This document shows, one piece after another, positions 56,997 through 64,000 of a stretch of 64,000 bases of DNA. The position numbers and the translations under genes were made by a program. This stretch comes from Owenia fusiformis. Lineage: Eukaryota; Annelida; Polychaeta; Sabellida; Oweniidae. The stretch spans positions 20,975,915 to 21,039,914 of the forward strand of contig CAIIXF020000001.1 in NCBI GenBank assembly GCA_903813345.2. Reading direction: 5' to 3'. The notes under the pieces were generated by a model. The model saw only the letters and a program-made list of their open reading frames with translations. It had not been told where the DNA came from and searched no databases. Every line of letters begins with the position of its first letter. The stretch's first letter is position 1.

Positions 56997-58416
56997 TTCA
57001 TGGATCATTTTTTAAGAAGTATAATTTTACTGGTTTGATCTTAAGTAATGTTTTGTTTTTAAGTAATTTAGTGTACATTGAAGGTGGAAAATGAATTTTC
57101 CATCAAATTGTTTTACAATGAATAAATAGCATTACATAGCAGTTCACTATGTATGTACAGTATACTAAGGAATTTTAATTTTATAGCATTTATAAATGAT
57201 TTTTTAAAATGTGTTTCTGGTTTATTTTATTATGAGATATGAGCAATGTCCAGAGTTTATACTGCAATACTGTGTTAATTTGTCGCATTTCAATATGTGA
57301 TACAGGAATTTTTTGTTTAAACTCAGATGATATGGGACCAAAAATGTAGCTAAACTCATTAGGCTAGTAGTAGTATATTTTACAATTGAAACAATCATAT
57401 TTAGTGCAAATGGACTGGCAATATTTTCTTGATTATATATAGGTATATATTTATGGCTCAAATATCAATGTTATTCAATGTAAAATGCATGCATGTACTA
57501 TTATATACTTAATGCAGCTATTGTACAGGGCATTGTAATTATATAGTGCCTTCATTCTTGCTAAAAATCATTATTTTGATATTCACAAAATGACATCCAA
57601 TGCAAGAGCAATTTTTTGTACTGTAATTAATTGCTGGCATTCTGATTTCTGTAAAGTCATTGTAAATGAAACATTTTTTCTGGAAATTGATATCAAATGG
57701 TAGTGCCTCATTAAACGGCAACCGTACAGTGGGTGTAGCTTCCCAAAATTGAGAGAAATATGCAGCATAAAATATAAGGATAAGCAGTACACATTATTTT
57801 CTATGTCCATTTTATGAAGCTACAGCCGCCATAAAGCAAAGTCAACTGAAGTTTAAAGCATCTCCATATGTCAAGTGTTCTTGTTCTACAAAAAGCTTTC
57901 TTAGATTGAATATGAAAGCAATGCAAATAACTGAAGAATGCTTATGTATATATATTTTATCTTGATTTTTATTCATCAATGTAAAAACATTGCAGTTTAA
58001 TATTTAATAAATATACAATATATTACAATAAACAAAATATTGAATTCAAAATATATGAATAATCTTATTCAGCTATTTACATGGACGGTTCTCAAGGTTG
58101 GGATTAGTTTCAAACTGCCTCTAAAAAACAAACACACATAAGTTTCAATAAGTCGAGATTCAGTCAGACAAGGGTCTGTTGCACTGCACATATATTCTTG
58201 CAAACAAATAAGTGCAGTATGAAATCCTTTAAACATTACAATATCAAGAGTCTTCCTTAGTACTCTATTGTAAATGTCACTCCACTGCATTGGTGTGAAT
58301 GAAGTCCTACATGTGCATTCTTTTGAGCAGTTATGGGAGAAATGATCATACGAATCCAGTCCTTATTGAGATCAAGGCTAGGTTCATTTGATGGAATGCA
58401 TTGAATTCAGTGCCCC
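56997..58416. other. Convergent intergenic region, 3' UTRs of SLC38A9 and DNAI3
   Basis: No gene recognised. The AATAAA at 57121-57126 probably ends SLC38A9; TTTATT at 57968-57973 may be a DNAI3 poly(A) signal on the minus strand. The short ORFs here have no support. Confidence 0.5.
57121..57126 (+). terminator. Probable SLC38A9 poly(A) signal
   Basis: AATAAA, 125 bp after the SLC38A9 stop codon, on the coding strand. Confidence 0.55.
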
Positions 58417-61400
58417 CTATACTTCAGGTAGCGGTTCATCTTCCTCTTGTTTTAAGCCCAGGTCTCTTAGGAATGATGCCTCCTCATCCAAGTAAGCATT
58501 GTATTCTTGCTTCATGCGGTACACTATTTCATCTTCTGTTAACTGGACATTAGGCGCAATCTGGAATGAACAATTTTAATTGTATTTATGAAATACAAAG
58601 ACACATACGGGACATCCCAAGTACATGTACAGGACAAAACGAATGACAAATATGTAGGATAAAATCAAAATAAGTGGAGACCAAAATACATTTTACAAGA
58701 ACAAGACAAAACCAAAAGCAAATACAGAACAAAACCATATGTCAATTACATGATAAAACAAAGTAAAAGTATAGAACAATTACAAGACAAAACCAAAGAT
58801 AAGTACATGACAAAACTCAAGACACCGGGACAAAACCAAAGAAAGTACAAAACACAAATACTTGGGCAGATCAAGTGCAAGACAAAAGTGTACAAAGAAA
58901 CCTGTTAAGTGGAACACCTCCATTGGTGGAACACCAGAGTCTCAAGACTACCTGACTTATGTAAGTGGAACACCTCCCAAGTGGAACAGTTTTAGGGGTA
59001 GCACACATGTTCCATTTAGACAGGTTTTACTATACAGTACTTAGTCAAAACCAAAGACAAGTACTGGATATAAATGAAGAATAATTGAAATTCCTACCCC
59101 AGCTCTTCTTTTAGATTCTGCTTCAATTTCCATTTTCTCTCGTTCCCTAAAGTCCCACCTTGCAACAACGAACGCTCTCCTCTTTACTTCACGATCAAAG
59201 TAGTTTGTAACACCTTGTAGCTCATTAGGGGTGGGAACACGAAGACTCCAAGGTATCTCCATGATGTGTAGGGTACCAGAGTTGTCACCCACTGCCAGCA
59301 GGTGCTGCTTATCTATAACAGTCATTTTAGGAAAAAATCAAACTTGTTATTTATTATTTTGTTAACCTGATACTTTTCAGTCAATGTATTAGGTGTTGCT
59401 AAGGCAAATAAACCAGTTTTAATTCAATTTGTTTCAATATATCACTGAATTTAGCACGTCCAGTAATAAATGAATGGAGGATTAAACTTACTAGTTATAT
59501 GGTAGGGGTATATGCAGGTAATAGGATGAGCTGATACATTCTGATTTAGTGAAGGTTCGTGAGTACGATCCAGTATGTCCCACACATCTATGCTGCCATC
59601 AACACGTGTGATATAGAACACTCCGGGTCTAGAAGGTGACCAGTAACCTCCTGTAAGACGCTTGGATGAAGGATTTGACTGAAGTATAGGCCCAGACTGA
59701 AATGGAAATGAGGTATCTTATATTACAGGGTGTCACGTAATTAATAAGATATGCCTGTGTTGTCTCCCTACGCCATTACTTTTCTAAAATGTTTGAGAAA
59801 TAGAGTGATGTTCAGAAACTTAATGCAAAACTGGTGTTTCATTTGCTCTGTGGTATGAATGGATAACAAACTTCCTAACAAATGCTTGCTTATTAATCCA
59901 TGAAGACTTTTATATTACTACTCTTAAATTTGACGCTTTTGGATTTTAAATTCATATTTGTTTTAGTTGGACTTTGTGCTTTCTCATCAGTTGAATTTGA
60001 AATACTTACAATGACGCCTTCCTTCCATAATGAGAAGGTCCAGCCTCCTATACATAACAAGACATCTTTGAAGAATGGAGACCTTTGAAGCGTAACTATA
60101 GGGCCATCATGAGCTTGGTGGTAAAACTCAGGCTTGGGGGCTGAAATTGAAAAATCATAAATGAGGTGTATTTGCTTAAAGAGGGTCAAATTGCATATAA
60201 CAATATATTACGCCTATACATGTGCTTAGGTATAAAACCTACAAGGGTTTTGCTAATGAATAAAGAAAGAACACAAATATCCTCAACAAGACCATTTATT
60301 ATTGGAGTGTTACAGAAACAATTTAAAATGAAAATGATTTCACTTAGTATGTTTCTTTTTGGCCTCTGAGTAATAAAAGTCCAAACTCTCTTCTTGAACT
60401 TGTAAGCTATAATAACTTACTGTTTATTTTTCCAGTGTCCTGGTCCTTCTGTGGCATCCAGTCTACATAGACAATCTCTCCATCTTCTGTCCCTACATAG
60501 AACTTGGTCTGCACACTCTTCAACAGTTTATTCTGCTTGGCAGAGCTTGGCTTACCGCCATACTGGAACCCCCCAACAGTGCTAGATTCCTTCTTTTCCA
60601 TCCCTGGGGCTTCATCCTCAACTAAAATTAAACACAATTTGAAAAAATGAATTCTACTGTTATTTGAAAATGGTTATTCAACTAAGCTAGTTCGTTTCTT
60701 GCTGATTTCCCGAGCATGGGATATAATTTCAACATAAGTATTAAGGTGCTACATATTTTATTTAGCATATTCCTGATTTAAACATATAGGATCACCCGAA
60801 AAGCGAAAATGCCTCTGTAGAATGAAAAATTCATGAAGTTGGAATATTGGTGAATAATTGACAGGCCCTCAAAATAAACCAAGGTACGAGTGAGTTAGAT
60901 TCACAATGTCATAGTATAGGGCTTAGATAAAATGTTGATAGCCAGAATTCAAGTAATTTTTCAAACTAAGATGTGTGATGTGAGGATATTCCGCATGATC
61001 ACATCCTCATATTTTACCTGCACTTCTGTCCCCCTGTCTTTCTTGTATGGTAAATTTTGTAGGAGCGTGATCACCTCCAGGTTCAGCCTTAGATAGGAAC
61101 ACCTAGAAACAAAGCTTGGGAATAATCATTTAAGTATGGAAGATTCTGATATGTGTGTATCATTCATAATCGATTCTTTTTCTTCAACCTATGAGATGCA
61201 TAACAGCATATAAAATAAAGGTAAATGAACTAATCAATACAAATGTAAATAACATGTTTCCCAGTTCCTTATTTAACTGAATTTAACTGAATTTAATGAT
61301 TTAATTAAGAACCTCTTTCATGACACACATTCGTATATTTGAATTGAAATGGCAACATATTTGATGATACTTCTGGATCACCCTGTATAGAACACTTTTA

Positions 61401-63877
61401 AACTGACTAAATAATGTACCCTTAGATGTGGTTTCCAGACCAGGTCTAGGTGTTTGAATGTGTTTGGCACCCCCATAGGACCCTTCTCATCTTGCACCTG
61501 GTGCCCCTTTGGAGGCCTCGTGTCCCACACCAACACTGAACTGCAAATCAATAAGTCATGAATATATCAGAAGACAAGAATAATAAATTAATCGAATGGT
61601 GAATGGGATTTAAACTAACCAAATGTGGATCCAGTATTTTCAGTTAGAAATAGCACACAACCTGAATGAGAGTTTAAAGCTCAACCAACTAGGGATGGTG
61701 TAGGAGAAAAAAAATTGGAATTCGTAAAATTTCAAAATTGATAATTTTTGGGTTTGCATAGGTCCATGCACCACCTATACAATATGCTCCATCATCAGGC
61801 TTTAGTGTTGTTTACTTCAAGAAACTCTGATAACATCTGAGTAATTGAGATGATATGGGGTATATAGGTTATCTGTGCCTTGTATGTTTACAACAGAATT
61901 TACTTACTAATCCGTAGCACAAGTCATGATCTGTACACTTTGTTGAAGTTTGTTTTCCATTGCATAACCCATTCTGTTCAACTGTAAGACAAAGGTAAAT
62001 TATTAATTTCTAAGTAATGTAAGAAAAGTGGACTAAGTGGGTCTTTCTTCAGTTTTACTAGCTGCAACAATTGAACGAGAGAAGACCTATAGCTATTGAT
62101 GTACATTTACAAGAAGTACAGGGTGTTCAGTAAGTAAAGCTAATTTTGCTCTCAAACTTTTATTTTTTGTCATTTATCTTTCAAATTTTCAGTGAAGAAG
62201 CATTTGACATTTGTCTAACTACCCTGAAAAATTAAATAAGATATGATGAATAATAGGCAAACAATGGTTGTCATAGTAACGTGAATACGGGTTCTGCGGA
62301 GCAATTTCTTACTTTAATAAAAATGTTATAATGCAATGAAATTGATTAAGATTAATGCTGCATATGTCTTTGTTTGCTATGGCTGAAAGTCACGATAAAC
62401 ATAACAACAACATACACAAATATGATACCATGGCAACAGTAGTCTATGACATCACAGACAGATGATACAACAGATGGAATGATCCAGAATGATCCATCAG
62501 ACACTGCTCCATGACATCATCAAAATCATGGCTGCCAGGATTGCCAATGGAAGCAAAATGAACAATGAAATGAAACAACAATTGAGAAGTAGCATCAGAT
62601 ACAATGTGTTGCTAGGGAAATCCAAGCAGGATACCATTAGGGATATCCAAAAAGCATATGGGACAGTGTGCCTAAGTACACAATCTACAATGATTTTGGA
62701 GTATTTTCATGTTTGAAAAATGATCTGCGTGGTAAGATCCACACAAATATCCATGAGCTTCAGAATGCCGTTCAACGTTCGCTGACAAAGAACTTTCCAG
62801 ATGGCTTCCGCAGGATATATCAGAAGTGGATAGAACGACATCAGCTGTGTGTGAAAGCTAAGGGGAACTACTTTGAACATGAAATAGAATGCTAACTTGA
62901 AAGTAGAAATGTGGAGTAGCCACAGAACTATGGTTGAAATATAGACAAGACAGAAACTAACATTAACAAAATCTACTATGCTGTGAACTTATAAAATTGC
63001 TCCGCAGAACCCGTATTCGCGTTACTATGACAACCACCATTTTGCTGTTATTCATTATATCTTGATCATTTTTTCAGGATAGTTAGAAAAGTGTCTGATG
63101 CTTCTCCACTGAAAATTCGAACGATGATAGACAAGAAATAAAAGTTTGAGAGCAAAATTAGCTTTACTTACTGAACGCCCTGTACATTGGAACTAAATAA
63201 TGTGTTTTGAAGATGTTACCTCCATATGATCTGGCATCCATAGAATATCTGTAATTGCTGCTTTATGACTATTCTCTATACTAGATACAGCACAGTATCT
63301 TACGATGGGGATATCCATGGCACTTTCATCTTCAAAACCAGGCTGAAAATAAAGCGTAACACATGATAGTTCTAAATATCACAATATCAGCTTTTCACTT
63401 GAATAAAATTTTAGACAATCTGATTCTGTGTAAATCTCTTAGATTGCTGAAAATGAAGTTTAGGTTGTGCATCATGCTCATGGATTTGTTAGCTTTCAGA
63501 GAAATTGAGAGTTATGCAATGCACCAAGACTTTAGCACATTTTTACTGACAGCATTTATCATTTTGTCATTTTGGATTTTTTGGCAAAGTTTATAACTTG
63601 CAATCTGATTTTTTAAGGGAAATGCTACCACAACTTATCTTTGTATTTCTCTAGTAAGTCAAAACATGGGATTTCTCTTGAAAGTATCATAAAGTAAACT
63701 TACAATAGTATTATTGTTTTTCTTCCTTGCATTAGCCCTTGGTGCTTTAAGTCTGTCTATATGTTGTGATATATCCCACAATACCAGCTGACCATTCATA
63801 CACCCTCCTGCTATTATATTAGGATCTGTATTACAGAACTTGAATGAGTAGATATCATCAGGAGCCTCCAGTAGTAA
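58417..63877 (-). CDS. DNAI3: Axonemal dynein intermediate chain 3 (WDR63), C-terminal part; N-terminus beyond the window
   Basis: Ten exons in transcript order: 63877-63704, 63342-63220, 61981-61908, 61540-61420, 61102-61018, 60621-60421, 60140-60010, 59696-59492, 59312-59098, 58560-58417. They give 490 aa in one frame with consistent phases; the first begins at an AG acceptor, so further exons lie past 64000. WD-repeat cores seen: GQLVLWDI, SVLVWDTR, GEIVYVDW, WTFSLWKEG, GSIDVWDI and GTLHIMEIPW. The segment DPNIIAGGCMNGQLVLWD closely matches DNAI3/WDR63. A charged helical tail (REREKMEIEAESKRRAG, then EDEIVYRMKQEYNAYLDEEA) ends the protein, as in the family. DNAI3 is an intermediate chain of inner-arm dynein I1/f in motile cilia and a WD-repeat scaffold. 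Transcription converges on SLC38A9. Confidence 0.92.
58893..59032. mobile_element. Short MITE, GTGGAACACC family
   Basis: It starts CAAAGAAACCTGTTAAGTGG after TA, and ends ACAGGTTTTACTA with TA. The interior carries four GTGGAACA motifs and matches 11252-11426 closely in order and sequence. Located in the last DNAI3 intron. Confidence 0.55.
62119..63182 (+). mobile_element. Internally deleted mariner-like element, TA-flanked
   Basis: The ends CAGGGTGTTCAGTAAGTAAA and TTTACTTACTGAACGCCCTG are inverted repeats with one mismatch, flanked by TA. Subterminal repeats include GGTTGTCATAGTAACG and CGTTACTATGACAACC. The interior keeps transposase fragments in two frames: an N-terminal helix-turn-helix-like piece (RYNVLLGKSKQDTIRDIQKAYG, of which GKS and AYG are typical of mariner relatives) and a C-terminal piece (IHELQNAVQRSL, then RRIYQKWIERHQLCVKAKG and NYFEH). 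The catalytic DDE/D core is missing, so it is non-autonomous. Length 1064 bp, in a DNAI3 intron. Confidence 0.72.
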
Positions 63878-64000
63878 CTGAAAGAAGAGAACCAATTGTT
63901 GATTAGTCCAAATCACAAGTAGATGGGTCTTCTTTATATACAGGTACATTTGAATAATATATTTAAACCATTAAATATTTTTGTGCAAGATACAGAAATG

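Noticed and set aside
59722-59760. CAGGGTGTCACG motif in a DNAI3 intron as another TA-type element
   Set aside because: Only one end is present; no partner end or internal similarity was found.
1-64000. tRNA, rRNA, CRISPR and bacterial operon signals
   Set aside because: None was seen by eye; the window is eukaryotic, and weak tRNA-like words were not supported by a cloverleaf.

Overview
This is an AT-rich animal nuclear window: spliced genes with GT-AG introns, long introns packed with transposon debris, and no bacterial signals. The proteins and the repeat style (tandem-repeat-bearing inverted-repeat elements, TA-flanked foldback elements, a Polinton-derived element) suggest a marine invertebrate, probably a lophotrochozoan. 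That placement is inference; no marker sequence proves it. I assembled the exon models by hand from splice sites, reading-frame phase and remembered homologues. Every multi-exon model below closes in frame.

Layout. 1.6-2.4 kb (+): a small secreted, prohormone-like gene whose ATG is split by its first intron. 6.0-14.5 kb (-): a complete 12-exon C1orf87-like EF-hand gene with a large ~140-bp-unit tandem array in its penultimate intron. 16.77-22.34 kb: a 5.6-kb Polinton/Maverick-derived element with 1.7-kb terminal inverted repeats, a 6-bp target duplication and two genes, one for a packaging-type ATPase. 23.2-24.8 kb (+): a 66-aa hypothetical ORF and a two-exon gene of unknown function. 27.7-29.0 kb (-): an FGFR1OP2/SIKE coiled-coil gene. 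30.0-57.0 kb (+): a complete SLC38A9-like lysosomal amino-acid transporter of 569 aa with 15 coding positions, transcribed divergently from FGFR1OP2. 58.4 kb to the right edge (-): the C-terminal 490 residues of axonemal dynein intermediate chain DNAI3/WDR63, convergent with SLC38A9.

The SLC38A9 locus is the richest part. Position 11 of the transporter is encoded by two alternative exons of exactly 107 nt each, for one membrane helix; using both shifts the frame into an early stop, so they should be mutually exclusive. Two other genes sit inside its introns on the opposite strand: an intronless receptor with a discoidin domain apparently inserted into a C-type-lectin domain and a tyrosine-rich tail (42.4-43.8 kb), and a complete four-exon theta-class glutathione S-transferase (50.8-53.9 kb). 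The introns also hold a LINE with a 1067-aa ORF, three TA-flanked foldback elements, a TTAA-flanked element, a perfect 27-bp hairpin and a 22-bp minisatellite. A fourth TA-flanked element, an internally deleted mariner-like one, lies in a DNAI3 intron.

Functional links are modest: FGFR1OP2/SIKE proteins belong to STRIPAK complexes, SLC38A9 signals amino acids to mTORC1, and DNAI3 is ciliary. Nothing suggests the neighbours act as one pathway.
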